This document shows positions 42,365-51,577 of a stretch of 64,000 bases of DNA, piece by piece. A program made the position numbers and the translations under genes. The DNA is taken from NCBI GenBank assembly GCA_029936425.1, contig JAPYSU010000002.1, forward strand, positions 244,467 through 308,466, read 5' to 3'. Origin of the DNA: Litorimonas sp. GTDB taxonomy: Bacteria; Pseudomonadota; Alphaproteobacteria; Caulobacterales; Maricaulaceae. The number at the start of each line of letters is the position of its first letter. The first letter of the stretch is position 1. Under the pieces are notes generated by a model. That model searched no databases. It was not told the origin of the DNA and was given only the letters and a program-made list of their open reading frames with translations.

Positions 42365-44950
42365 ATGGAGCCTCTACGCCATAGCCCCTATCTTTCGGGG
42401 CTATGGGAACGCTTAGGCGCCCCAACCGACTCCCTCGAAAACCTTACAAAACAAGCCAACCACGCCGCCTCGGCCGAGGCGTTACAAACTCTCAAAGACA
42501 AATTCGCACTGCGCTGGGCGCTGAGCAGTTTTGAAGACGAGACCGGCTTTGATGCTTTGGGAAAATTTCAAAGCCGCTTTGCAGACGCCACAGTAAACGC
42601 GGCCCTTCGTCTGGCTTGGGCCGAAACCGCCAAAAGATTCAAATTGAAGTCTCCGGACCCCAGAGGCCTGTTTCTCCTTGGCCTCGGTAAGTTAGGCGGA
42701 GATGATCTCAATTTCTCTTCAGATATTGACCTGATAGCCTTTTACGATTCAGGCGTCCTTCCTGTGCCGGAAAGCCTGGGTCAGAATTATGTTGTCAATC
42801 ACTGCCTGAAAAGCCTGACCCAAATCCTGTTTCCGCGAAACGCGCCGCATCATATCTGGCGAGTGGATTGGCGGCTGCGTCCTGAAAGTTCAGGCTCCGG
42901 CCTCGCTCTGTCAACGTCGAAAGCAGAGAAGTTCTATTTCTTCCGGGCTCTGCCTTGGCACCGATTAGCCCTCATGAAAGCCCGCGTCATTGCCGGAGAC
43001 AAAGAGGTTGGGGACACCTTTTTGGAAAGTCTTGCCCCTTTTATCTGGCGGCAAAACCTTGATTTTCGCGCTCTGGATGATCTCGCCGAGCTCAAATCCC
43101 GTATAAATACGGAGCATCCGGGACTAGCGCAGGAACGGCGCTCGCCAGCCCCAATAACGGATGATGCGAGAGGGTTTAACTTAAAGCTCGGCGCGGGCGG
43201 CATTCGCGAAATAGAATTTCTGGCAAATGCAAGACAACTCGTCTGGGGCGGCAAACAGGCCGAGCTGCAAACCACGAATACGCGCGCCGCTCTGCAAGAG
43301 CTGGCCGAGCTGAACCATCTTAGCCAGGAAGAAGCCGATACGCTGCGGGCGCATTACGCGACATTGCGACAAATCGAAAACACGGTTCAAATACTCCGTA
43401 ACGAACAAGCTCATAAAATTCCAGAAGCAGAGGAGGATCTAGAGGCTGTTCTCGCGCTGCTGGAATATTCGCATATGTCCGATCTCGACATGGAAATTCT
43501 GGCCATTCGAACCTATGTGAACGAGCGCTTCAAAAAATTGTTTCAGGCCGAGACAAGCTCTCCGCGAACGCCTCTTGCGGACTACAAAATAGAATTGAGC
43601 CCTGTTGCAAAAGTCATTGCGGAAAGTTGGCTGGACGGCTTTGATGATCACGGCCTGCCGCAATCACTCAAAGGTCGATATCGAAATCTGGGCAAACGTC
43701 TCCTGAACCGGATTATACTGAGTATTGCCGATACAAATTTGGCCCTGAGTCGTGTCGATGAATTTCTGCGGTCGATTTCCCGCTCGGCGCAATATTTTGA
43801 CCTGCTGGAACGACATGAAGGCCTGCTCGACACATTGATAACGCCGCTCCTTCATTCTCCGCATATGACGTCTATCCTGGATCAGTCCCCTCACATCATC
43901 GATATTTTTCTGACCCCGCAACAATCACTAGAGGAAAATGCCCAGACCGTCTTGGCAGAACCGGATTATGGCCTGCGCCTGGATCGTTTGCGGCGCTTCG
44001 TCAACGAACATATTTTTTCCTACTATCACGGCTTTATGGAGAAGTCGGACAGTCTGGAAACGCTGCAGCAAAACCTGACATTTCTCGCGCAAATTACGTT
44101 GGAAACCTCCATCCTGATTGTGAAGGACGAATTGGAACTTGGCGAACTGGATATGATGGTTCTGGGACTTGGCAAGATGGGGACTTCCACCATGGCGCCA
44201 AAATCTGATCTGGATCTGGTTTTCATTTTCAGCGACGAGACAGATAGCGAGCTTGCCTCGCAAATCGTGCGCCGCCTCCGGACAACACTGACCACGCCGT
44301 TAAAAGAAGGCATCGCTTATGAGCTGGATATGCGTCTGCGTCCGTCAGGTCGAAGCGGCCCGCCCGGCGTAAAATTCTCCAGCTTCAAATCCCATCATTT
44401 AGAGCGGGCGCATAGCTGGGAGCATATCGCTCTGGCCCATGCCCGCCCTGTCGCCGGGAGCAAGGCTCTGGGAGAGAAGGTATCCGCCCTATGCAGAGAG
44501 ATTCTCACAAAAGCCCGGGATGAAACGCAATTTCTGCAGGACGCCCGGATCATGTGGCGGCGCATTGATGAACAGCGGATTATTGAAACCCCGCACGATC
44601 AATTTAATTCCAAACTCCGTCCTGGAGGGCTCATGCAAGCGCAATATATTCAGGCCTGCCGGAAGGTTCTTGGACAATCGAGCAATTTCGAATTAGAGAG
44701 TGCGATAAAATTCTGGCAGTATCAGCAGGTGTGGGAACGCCTTCTTGGCCTTAAACTGCAACCCTTCGAGAAAGTGGCAGAGCGATTTAAAGGCGGCGTC
44801 TTCAAAGAAAATGGCGAGAGCCTGAGCATTTCCGATTATGTGAAGCGTAGCGCCGTGCACGCCCAATTTGTGGAGGAGAATATGAGAGAAATATTCAATA
44901 AAATTCCCGCCCCGGAGACTGAAGACGGCCGGCCTGTCCTCTGGTCCTGA
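42365..44950 (+). CDS. glnE: Glutamine synthetase adenylyltransferase/deadenylase
   Basis: 861 residues, a bit short of the common 950-1000 because the N-terminal lead is brief. It has the two nucleotidyltransferase halves: the first with GLGKLGGDDLNFSSDIDLI near residue 100 and the second with GLGKMGTSTMAPKSDLDLVF near 600, each with the metal-binding Asp-x-Asp; one half adds AMP to glutamine synthetase and the other removes it. The start is 11 bases after the autotransporter stop with no Shine-Dalgarno, and a perfect nine-base hairpin lies over codons 6-14. A later start is not supported by another ATG near the conserved part. Confidence 0.9.
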   Translation: MEPLRHSPYLSGLWERLGAPTDSLENLTKQANHAASAEALQTLKDKFALRWALSSFEDETGFDALGKFQSRFADATVNAALRLAWAETAKRFKLKSPDPRGLFLLGLGKLGGDDLNFSSDIDLIAFYDSGVLPVPESLGQNYVVNHCLKSLTQILFPRNAPHHIWRVDWRLRPESSGSGLALSTSKAEKFYFFRALPWHRLALMKARVIAGDKEVGDTFLESLAPFIWRQNLDFRALDDLAELKSRINTEHPGLAQERRSPAPITDDARGFNLKLGAGGIREIEFLANARQLVWGGKQAELQTTNTRAALQELAELNHLSQEEADTLRAHYATLRQIENTVQILRNEQAHKIPEAEEDLEAVLALLEYSHMSDLDMEILAIRTYVNERFKKLFQAETSSPRTPLADYKIELSPVAKVIAESWLDGFDDHGLPQSLKGRYRNLGKRLLNRIILSIADTNLALSRVDEFLRSISRSAQYFDLLERHEGLLDTLITPLLHSPHMTSILDQSPHIIDIFLTPQQSLEENAQTVLAEPDYGLRLDRLRRFVNEHIFSYYHGFMEKSDSLETLQQNLTFLAQITLETSILIVKDELELGELDMMVLGLGKMGTSTMAPKSDLDLVFIFSDETDSELASQIVRRLRTTLTTPLKEGIAYELDMRLRPSGRSGPPGVKFSSFKSHHLERAHSWEHIALAHARPVAGSKALGEKVSALCREILTKARDETQFLQDARIMWRRIDEQRIIETPHDQFNSKLRPGGLMQAQYIQACRKVLGQSSNFELESAIKFWQYQQVWERLLGLKLQPFEKVAERFKGGVFKENGESLSISDYVKRSAVHAQFVEENMREIFNKIPAPETEDGRPVLWS
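42380..42405. repeat. Perfect 9-bp hairpin in the first codons of glnE
   Basis: CATAGCCCC, eight-base loop, GGGGCTATG. It lies 27 bases after the autotransporter stop and inside the glnE reading frame. No T-run follows. It may limit read-through or translation into glnE. Confidence 0.55.
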
Positions 44951-45042
44951 ACTTAATACACAAACCATCTGTGAAAGCGCTTGCCAGACGGCGCTGAGCC
45001 TTCATATTAAATCTGATTCACCGAATGTTCTGACTGAAACTT

Positions 45043-47043
45043 ATGAGCAAATCCAAAGACGATTCCCTATTTGACGGCAAACAAGACGCCGCCAGTAAAA
45101 ATTATTCCGCCAAGGATATCCAGGTCCTGGAGGGGCTCGAGCCTGTGCGCCTGCGACCGGGGATGTATATTGGCGGCACGGATGATCGGGCGCTGCATCA
45201 TCTCTTTGCCGAGGTCATTGACAATTCCATGGACGAAGCGGTGGCCGGTCATGCCACAAGAATAGAAGTTGAACTGGAGGCGGATGGGTATCTTTCCATC
45301 TCGGATAATGGACGCGGCATTCCCGTGGATCCGCATCCGAAATATCCCAAGAGGTCTGCTCTCGAAGTCATTATGACCGAGCTTCACTCCGGCGGGAAAT
45401 TCTCCTCCAAAGCCTATGAAACGTCCGGCGGCCTGCACGGGGTCGGCGTCTCTGTCGTCAACGCCTTGTCCGACCATCTGGAAGTTGAAGTGGCGAGAGA
45501 CAAGCAGCTTTACCGCATGACGTTCCGGCGCGGCAAACCGGACGGGAAAATTGAAAAACTGGGACCCATCAATAACCGCCGAGGCACAAAAGTTCGCTTC
45601 CATCCTGATCCGGAGATTTTCGGGGCCAAAGCGCAATTCAAAGCCCCCCGCCTGTTCCGCATGGCCCGCGCAAAAGCTTACCTCGAACCCGGCGTCGAAA
45701 TTCGCTGGAAATGCGCTGAAGAACTGGTCAAGCAAACCGACGATATTGAGGCCGAAGCGGTTTTTCATTTCCCCGGCGGCTTGGCGGATTTTCTGTCAGA
45801 GACCATTGGAAAAAAGGCCACAATTACGTCCGAGCTTTTTGCCGGGCGCGCCAAGAAAAAAGATGGTCATGGACGCGTCGAATGGGCCGTCACCTGGAGC
45901 CCTGAAGGCTTTGGCGAGGCTGACAGCTTTATTCGCTCCTATTGTAATACGGTTCCGACTCCCGAAGGCGGCACCCATGTGGCCGGCCTTCGCGCCGCCA
46001 TTACCAAAGGCCTTCGCGCCTATGCCGATATTGCGGGCATGGGGAAAAAATTCAGCCATGTGCAACCGGATGACGTCATGTTCGGCGCCGGCGCGCTCGT
46101 CTCCGTCTTCATTTCCGACCCTGATTTTGTCGGCCAGACCAAAGATCGCCTGTCCAGCTCAGAGGCAACGAAACTTGTCGAAAATGCGATGCGCGATCAG
46201 TTTGATCACTATCTTGCCAGTTCCCCCAAAGATGCCAATTTGCTTTTGGAGTGGGCGATTGAACGCGCGGATGAACGCGTCAAACGCCGCAAGGCCCGCG
46301 ACGTCAAACGCAAATCCGCCACGAAAAAGCTCCGCCTGCCCGGCAAACTCGCAGACTGCTCCCGTAAAGGATCAGATGACACCGAAATCTTTATTGTCGA
46401 AGGGGACTCCGCGGGCGGTTCGGCCAAACAGGCACGCTCGCGCGACACGCAGGCTATTCTGCCTCTAAAAGGGAAAATCCTGAACGTTGAATCCGCGACC
46501 ATGGACAAGATTCAGCGCAATGCCGAAATCACCGATCTCTGTGTCGCTTTAGGAGTCGGTCTCGGCAAAAAGTTTGAAATGGATGACCTCCGTTATGAAC
46601 GCATCGTCATCATGACTGACGCCGATGTGGACGGCGCGCATATTGCGGCGCTGCTCATCACCTTTTTCTATCGCTATACACCGGGCCTGATCGAGGAAGG
46701 CCGCCTGTTTATGGCGATGCCGCCGCTTTATAAAATGAGCGCCGGCGGGACGACCGCCTATGCGATTGACGACGCCCACCGCGAAGAGCTGATGAACACG
46801 GTTTTCAAGGGCAAAAGCAAAGTTGATATCGGACGCTTTAAAGGCCTCGGCGAAATGAACCCGAACCAGCTTAAATCCACGACAATGGATCCGAAAACCC
46901 GCACACTCGCTCGCATCACGATCGACCCCAGCGCCCTGCCCACAACAGAAGCCCTTGTCGAAACCCTGATGGGCAAACGCGCCGATTTGCGCTTTCAATA
47001 TATTCAGGATCACGCGCAGTTTATTGAAGAGGTGGATGTCTAA
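45043..47043 (+). CDS. parE: DNA topoisomerase IV subunit B
   Basis: 666 residues. GHKL ATPase with EVIDNSMDEAVAGHA near 58, DNGRGIPVDPHPKYP near 86 and SGGLHGVGVSVVNALS near 127. The TOPRIM domain has IFIVEGDSAGGSAKQARSR near 450 and MTDADVDGAHIAALL near 525. KNYSAKDIQVLEGLEPVRLRP at the start fits the ParE branch rather than GyrB, and the length lacks the GyrB insert of gammaproteobacteria. With ParC it decatenates chromosomes. It is 92 bases downstream of glnE. Confidence 0.9.
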   Translation: MSKSKDDSLFDGKQDAASKNYSAKDIQVLEGLEPVRLRPGMYIGGTDDRALHHLFAEVIDNSMDEAVAGHATRIEVELEADGYLSISDNGRGIPVDPHPKYPKRSALEVIMTELHSGGKFSSKAYETSGGLHGVGVSVVNALSDHLEVEVARDKQLYRMTFRRGKPDGKIEKLGPINNRRGTKVRFHPDPEIFGAKAQFKAPRLFRMARAKAYLEPGVEIRWKCAEELVKQTDDIEAEAVFHFPGGLADFLSETIGKKATITSELFAGRAKKKDGHGRVEWAVTWSPEGFGEADSFIRSYCNTVPTPEGGTHVAGLRAAITKGLRAYADIAGMGKKFSHVQPDDVMFGAGALVSVFISDPDFVGQTKDRLSSSEATKLVENAMRDQFDHYLASSPKDANLLLEWAIERADERVKRRKARDVKRKSATKKLRLPGKLADCSRKGSDDTEIFIVEGDSAGGSAKQARSRDTQAILPLKGKILNVESATMDKIQRNAEITDLCVALGVGLGKKFEMDDLRYERIVIMTDADVDGAHIAALLITFFYRYTPGLIEEGRLFMAMPPLYKMSAGGTTAYAIDDAHREELMNTVFKGKSKVDIGRFKGLGEMNPNQLKSTTMDPKTRTLARITIDPSALPTTEALVETLMGKRADLRFQYIQDHAQFIEEVDV

Positions 47044-47126
47044 AGCTTACCTCTCCAAGATTGGCCTTGCTAAGAATAGTACTGTCTTTAAAATTATCGT
47101 CGATAAGGCAGCTTCAAGGCCCAGTG

Positions 47127-47453
47127 ATGACGTTTTTCAGAATCTTTCTCGCCGTCATATTTATAAGCTTACTTGCTTATACGCTGGTCACTATCAGTCA
47201 GCATGGATGGAATCTTCTCCCTATATTTTTCGGCGATATGAAAGCGATGACTTGGCCAGGTCAGTTTAATTTCGACTTTTTCGGCTTTTTGCTTTTATCC
47301 GGCCTTTGGGTCAGTTGGCGCAATCACTTCTCCGGCTTAGGACTTGCCCTTGGAGTATTGGCCGTCTTTGGCGGGATGCTATTTCTGTCAGCTTATCTAT
47401 TTTATCTCAGCTTTAAGGCAGACGATTTAAAGATTTTATTGACTGGGTCCTAA
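47127..47453 (+). CDS. Small inner-membrane protein of unknown function
   Basis: 108 residues from the ATG at 47127, preceded by a weak AAGG. Three hydrophobic segments (about 4-24, 50-66 and 71-97) with a short loop WNLLPIFFGDMKAMTWPGQF between the first two. No family recognised and no catalytic motif. It lies 83 bases after parE. Its stop codon overlaps that of the convergent DUF2155 gene by two bases, so there is no room for a terminator between them. Confidence 0.6.
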   Translation: MTFFRIFLAVIFISLLAYTLVTISQHGWNLLPIFFGDMKAMTWPGQFNFDFFGFLLLSGLWVSWRNHFSGLGLALGVLAVFGGMLFLSAYLFYLSFKADDLKILLTGS

Positions 47454-47959
47454 CGCCGCAAAGCGTCTTCCATCGCGCTCTCAGGCACCTGACATTCAAT
47501 CACCCACACATCATAGACGCGGTGATCCAGCGCGCTGATGGCGGGGTCGGAGCCGAACATCCAGCCGGAGAAAATCGTTTTCTGCGCTTCTTCTTCTTCG
47601 TCCGAAGCTTCGACAATTTTGCCCTGCCCGTTTAGCTGCGTTTCTTTAATCTGAAGAAAGGCATAGGTTTCAGGAATTTCCGTAGGGGGCTTCTTCTCGC
47701 AATGACGAACCGCAATCGTCAGATTGCCATAGTCCAGCGTGTCACCGATTTTTACAGTGTAATCCTTCGTGGTGGCAGTCACTTTATCCAAAGTCCGCAA
47801 AACTACGGCGGTGCCAATCAAATTTTCAACTTCGTTCTTATCCGTATCATCTGTGTCTTGCGACAAGGCTGATCCCGCCATGATAAGGGAGAGGCAAAGC
47901 GTTAGAGACAGGGAGGCCTTTCTCAACAGGCTCTTTGATAGTCGACTGGACTCAGGCAT
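47450..47959 (-). CDS. DUF2155 secreted protein
   Basis: 169 residues from the ATG at 47959. Signal peptide (about 12-35, ending GSALSQ), then a single domain with VVLRTLDKVTATTKDYTVKI, VRHCEKKPPTEIPETYAFL and IFSGWMFGSDPAISALDHRV, all marks of DUF2155. The two conserved cysteines (RHC and WVIEC) may form a disulfide in the periplasm. Role unknown. In alphaproteobacteria it is typically next to the NDUFA12-type complex I gene, as here, where its start overlaps that gene's stop by 8 bases. Confidence 0.85.
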   Translation of the reverse strand: MPESSRLSKSLLRKASLSLTLCLSLIMAGSALSQDTDDTDKNEVENLIGTAVVLRTLDKVTATTKDYTVKIGDTLDYGNLTIAVRHCEKKPPTEIPETYAFLQIKETQLNGQGKIVEASDEEEEAQKTIFSGWMFGSDPAISALDHRVYDVWVIECQVPESAMEDALRR

Positions 47960-48350
47960 CCGGCGACCAGGCCTCGTAATCCGCCGCAACCTTCTGGCGG
48001 TCTCCGCCGCGGTCCAAACTTCCTTTAGGCTTATAGGCGTGAAGCGTTCCGGTCATATTCGGGATATGCTCTTTTTCCCAGGCGTGAATCTTATATCCGT
48101 CTTCTGTCGGCGGGAGTTCGCTGGTATGGGTGAGCCAACCCTGCCAAGCGGCCGGCACGCGGGACGCATCGGCATAGCCGGTATAAGTGACCCAACGGCG
48201 TTTACGCCCGTCATAGGTCTCTTTTTTCTCTTCATAATAGATGTTGCCGAAATCATCTTCGCCGATTTTTTCTCCTCGGCGGCCAATCATGAGGTTGGTC
48301 CCGAAGGTCGAGCCGTTCCACCACGTAAACAGGCGTTTCAGAAAAGACAT
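47952..48350 (-). CDS. NDUFA12-type accessory subunit of complex I
   Basis: 132 residues, one domain of the NDUFA12 (17.2 kDa) family. GEDDFGNIYYEEKKE near 26-40 and RRWVTYTGYADASRVPAAWQ near 45-65 are the family core, followed by a conserved WLTHTSELPP. The protein sits at the membrane-arm/matrix-arm junction of complex I in mitochondria and in alphaproteobacteria, which makes it a good lineage marker. It is translationally coupled to the DUF2155 gene. Two near-identical palindromes (48374-48407) lie in its upstream region. Confidence 0.9.
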   Translation of the reverse strand: MSFLKRLFTWWNGSTFGTNLMIGRRGEKIGEDDFGNIYYEEKKETYDGRKRRWVTYTGYADASRVPAAWQGWLTHTSELPPTEDGYKIHAWEKEHIPNMTGTLHAYKPKGSLDRGGDRQKVAADYEAWSPDA

Positions 48351-48373
48351 TTGCTGTGCTCACTTTATAGCTT

Positions 48374-48407
48374 GCGTCCAAGACGCGGTCTTTTGCGTCC
48401 AGGACGC
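48374..48407. repeat. Tandem palindromes upstream of the NDUFA12 gene
   Basis: GCGTCCAAGACGC at 48374-48386 and GCGTCCAGGACGC at 48395-48407, each a hairpin or dyad, starting 21 bases apart, two helical turns. They lie 23-57 bases upstream of the NDUFA12 start. A paired operator is the simplest reading. Confidence 0.5.
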
Positions 48408-48588
48408 TTAGGAGGCGTTATGCCCCTGCAGAGCGCCAAGGTAAAGCCGAGATGTGACTGAATTAGGGCCATCCTGCTGTGAAATTATGGTTTGACTGTG
48501 ATGCGAATATCACAGGAGGCGAGAAACTACAGCACCTTACGACTTATTTAGTCTACCCTAGCCTTTCAGGGCTTTATACGGGCGGGTG

Positions 48589-49497
48589 ATGAAACATTAT
48601 ACCTATATCCTGACCGGTTTGGTCTTTCTTTTCACCACGCCCGCTTTGTCTGCACAGGCGCAGATTCGGGTAGACGCGCGGATGCACGCCTCTTCGGGGT
48701 CCTGTTCCCAATGTGATCTATCAAATAAGCGCATGAACGGCGTGAAATTGAAAAACGCCGACTTTACCGGATCTATTTTTAACAATTCCAACCTGTCGGG
48801 CGGGCAGATAGACGGCTCGAACCTCACCGGAGCTCATTTCAAGAAAGCGCTTCTATACCGCATCGAAGGTCAGAAGGTGATGATGGATGAGGCGGTTTTC
48901 GAAGACGCCACCCTAACAGAGGCAAACGTCACGCAATCCGTTCTGCGTCAGGCAAACCTGCGACGGGCAGACCTGTCCCGCGGTCAGTTCCAGCAAAACG
49001 ATTTTAGCGGCGCAGATCTGGAAAGCGTCAAAGCCCCTGACGTGAATTTCAAAGGGTCTATCTTTGAAGGGGCCCATCTGGATCATATGAATCTGGACAA
49101 AGCCATTCTGGATGAGTCCAAAATGAAAGGCGCAAGTTTTGGCTATGCCCTGATGTCCGAAGTTTCGCTGAAAGGAACCGATCTGTCCGATGCCAAACTC
49201 GCAAATGTTCAAGGCTTGAAACAGGAACAACTGGATCCGGCCTGCGGAAATATGAATACGGAGTTACCCAGCGGTCTTTCCATCTCATATTGCGAGGGGT
49301 CGCTCGACAAAGTTGCCGAGCACAATCATGACAATGTCGATCCAAAGTTCGTACAGGCGGCCATTCGGCTGGATCGCGCCATTAAAGATGTTGAATTTAT
49401 TCTGGATGCAACCCCAAAGGAAAATGGCGCCATGCGTAAAAAGCTGGAAAGCATCCATTCCGATTTGGTCAGTTCCAAACGCGTGATCGAAAAATAA
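48589..49497 (+). CDS. Secreted pentapeptide-repeat protein
   Basis: 302 residues. A signal peptide (about 1-25, ending LSAQAQ) is followed by Cys-x-x-Cys (SGSCSQCDLS) and then about 160 residues of A(D/N)LxX pentapeptide repeats in two blocks (LKNADFTGSIFNNSNLSGG; ANLRRADLSRGQFQQNDFSG), which should fold as a right-handed quadrilateral helix. A Cys-containing link (DPACGNMN...SYCEG) leads to a C-terminal helical region (about 230-302). The target is unknown; periplasmic location is likely. A GTG just before the ATG could also serve. Confidence 0.82.
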   Translation: MKHYTYILTGLVFLFTTPALSAQAQIRVDARMHASSGSCSQCDLSNKRMNGVKLKNADFTGSIFNNSNLSGGQIDGSNLTGAHFKKALLYRIEGQKVMMDEAVFEDATLTEANVTQSVLRQANLRRADLSRGQFQQNDFSGADLESVKAPDVNFKGSIFEGAHLDHMNLDKAILDESKMKGASFGYALMSEVSLKGTDLSDAKLANVQGLKQEQLDPACGNMNTELPSGLSISYCEGSLDKVAEHNHDNVDPKFVQAAIRLDRAIKDVEFILDATPKENGAMRKKLESIHSDLVSSKRVIEK

Positions 49498-49510
49498 TTA
49501 TATAATAGCT

Positions 49511-49597
49511 TTTGTCATTCCGCGCGAAGTCGCGGAAGTTCGAAAGTAGGGTCTTCATTGGCCGAACTCCTGCGCAAGTATTGCGCAGGATGACAAA
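49511..49597. repeat. Nested palindromic repeat element
   Basis: Three stems in one unit: outer TTTGTCAT/ATGACAAA, inner TTCCGCG/CGCGGAA (49518-49537) and CCTGCGCAA/TTGCGCAGG (49569-49589). The opening GTCATTCCGCGC...GCGGAA looks like the dispersed palindromic repeats of many proteobacteria. It fills the gap between the convergent pentapeptide and aspS genes and may act as a terminator for both. Confidence 0.6.
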
Positions 49598-49606
49598 TCG
49601 GCTTGG

Positions 49607-51430
49607 TTATTTCTGCTCGACCACAGGCACGAGCTTAAGATTCAGCTCTTTCAACTGAGCCGGATCAGCTTCGCCAGGGGCGTTCATCATCAAATCTTGC
49701 GCCTGACCGTTCATCGGGAAAAGGATCACGTCGCGAATGGTGTTCACACCCGCGAGCAGCATGACAATACGGTCAACGCCGGGAGCGATCCCGCCATGCG
49801 GCGGCGCGCCATATTTAAACGCATTGATCATGCCGGCGAATTTATCTTCGACCACTTCCGGCCCATATCCGGCCATTTCAAAGGCCTTATACATGATTTC
49901 CGGTTTATGGTTCCGGATCGCGCCGGAGGATAGCTCCACACCGTTACAGACGATATCATATTGATAGGCCAGAATATCGAGCTGCTTTTCAACCGTATCG
50001 GCGGCCTTGAGCACTTCCATTCCGCCTTGCGGCATGGAAAACGGGTTATGCGAGAAATCGACCTTTTTATTATCTTCGTCCCATTCGAACATCGGGAAAT
50101 CGACAATCCAGCAGAATTTAAATCCGGCCTTTTCATCAATCAGATCAAGGTCAGCGGCAACCTTATTCCGCGCCGCGCCGGCGAGCTTATAAGCGTCGCC
50201 TTTCTTGCCGGCAGAGAAGAAAATACCGTCGCCTGCGCCGAGGCCCATTTTTTCGAGGAGCGATTTCAAATGCTCCGGCTCGAAGTTTTTAAGAACAGGA
50301 TCTTGGGAATCAACGCCGCCGCCCTCTGCCTCTTTCAAGCGGGCATAGCCGAGGCCCGGCGCCTGCATTTCTTTCTTCGCCCATTTATCCAGATTATCAA
50401 AGAATTTGCGGGACTGGTTTGCCGCCGCCTGCGGAGCCGGAATCGCGATAACCTTCCCGCCGCCTTTTGTAATCTTGGCAAAAATACCAAAGCCGGTTTT
50501 AGACTCGTCCGTGAAGAATTCGGACACATCGGTCAGCTCAAACGGAATACGCAAATCCGGCTTGTCAGAGCCGTATTTCTCCATGGATTCCTTATAGGGA
50601 ATACGCGGGAACGGGGTCTGAACTTCGCGGCCATCGGCGAATTCTTCGAACACGCCCGCCATGACAGGCTCAATAGCGTTAAACACATCTTCTTGCGTGA
50701 CAAAGCTCATTTCCACATCAAGCTGATAGAACTCACCCGGTGAGCGGTCCGCGCGCGCGTCTTCGTCGCGGAAACACGGCGCGATCTGGAAATAACGGTC
50801 AAAGCCCGCCACCATCAAAAGCTGTTTAAACTGCTGCGGCGCTTGCGGCAGCGCGTAAAATTTGCCCGGGTTCAAACGGGACGGCACGAGAAAATCGCGC
50901 GCGCCTTCGGGCGAACTGGCCGTCAGGATCGGCGTCTGGAATTCGGTAAAGCCTTGGTCAATCATGCGGCGACGCAGCGAATTAATCACCTGACCGCGCA
51001 GGATAATATTCTTATGCAATGTCTCGCGGCGCAGATCCAGATAGCGGTGCTTCAGACGGATATCTTCGGGATATTCCTGCTCGCCAAACACTGGCAGAGG
51101 CAAGGACTCAGCCTGGCTTTCGATATGGAAGGTTGCGGCGCGAAGTTCGACCTCGCCCGTCGGGATTTCAGCGTTTACCGCCTCCTTATCACGCGCCAGA
51201 ACTTCGCCTGTGATAGTAATAACGGATTCGGACGGGCAACGCTTGGCCGCCTCGTAAAACTCGACATCCGGATAGATAACGACTTGCGTCAGTCCGTAAT
51301 GGTCGCGCAGGTCAATGAACAAGGCATTGGCATGTTCACGTTTACGGTGAACCCACCCGGAAAGTTTGGCGGTCTCGCCGACATGGGACTGGCGTAATTC
51401 ACCGCAAGTATGGCTACGGAAAGCGTGCAT
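49607..51430 (-). CDS. aspS: Aspartate--tRNA ligase
   Basis: 607 residues of the bacterial type: an OB-fold anticodon domain (about 1-110, with VGETAKLSGWVHRKREHANA), a class II catalytic core with motif 2 as APCFRDEDARADRSPGEFYQ and motif 3 as GGIAPGVDRIVMLLAG, and a GAD insert (about 290-430). It charges tRNA-Asp. GAGGAG lies seven bases before the ATG. Residues that separate discriminating from non-discriminating forms were not tested. It converges on the pentapeptide gene across a palindromic repeat. Confidence 0.94.
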   Translation of the reverse strand: MHAFRSHTCGELRQSHVGETAKLSGWVHRKREHANALFIDLRDHYGLTQVVIYPDVEFYEAAKRCPSESVITITGEVLARDKEAVNAEIPTGEVELRAATFHIESQAESLPLPVFGEQEYPEDIRLKHRYLDLRRETLHKNIILRGQVINSLRRRMIDQGFTEFQTPILTASSPEGARDFLVPSRLNPGKFYALPQAPQQFKQLLMVAGFDRYFQIAPCFRDEDARADRSPGEFYQLDVEMSFVTQEDVFNAIEPVMAGVFEEFADGREVQTPFPRIPYKESMEKYGSDKPDLRIPFELTDVSEFFTDESKTGFGIFAKITKGGGKVIAIPAPQAAANQSRKFFDNLDKWAKKEMQAPGLGYARLKEAEGGGVDSQDPVLKNFEPEHLKSLLEKMGLGAGDGIFFSAGKKGDAYKLAGAARNKVAADLDLIDEKAGFKFCWIVDFPMFEWDEDNKKVDFSHNPFSMPQGGMEVLKAADTVEKQLDILAYQYDIVCNGVELSSGAIRNHKPEIMYKAFEMAGYGPEVVEDKFAGMINAFKYGAPPHGGIAPGVDRIVMLLAGVNTIRDVILFPMNGQAQDLMMNAPGEADPAQLKELNLKLVPVVEQK

Positions 51431-51577
51431 TTCTGACTCCTCAGCCCGTCTTCAGGGCTCTTGAGGCGCAAGACGGAGAAACGGTCCGCCGCGCCGGGTT
51501 AATGTGTGCGGGGACATCGGGAAAATCGGGCGAAAAGTCAAGTAGGCTTGGCGGTTGAGAAAGCTTACTCTTTGCTT

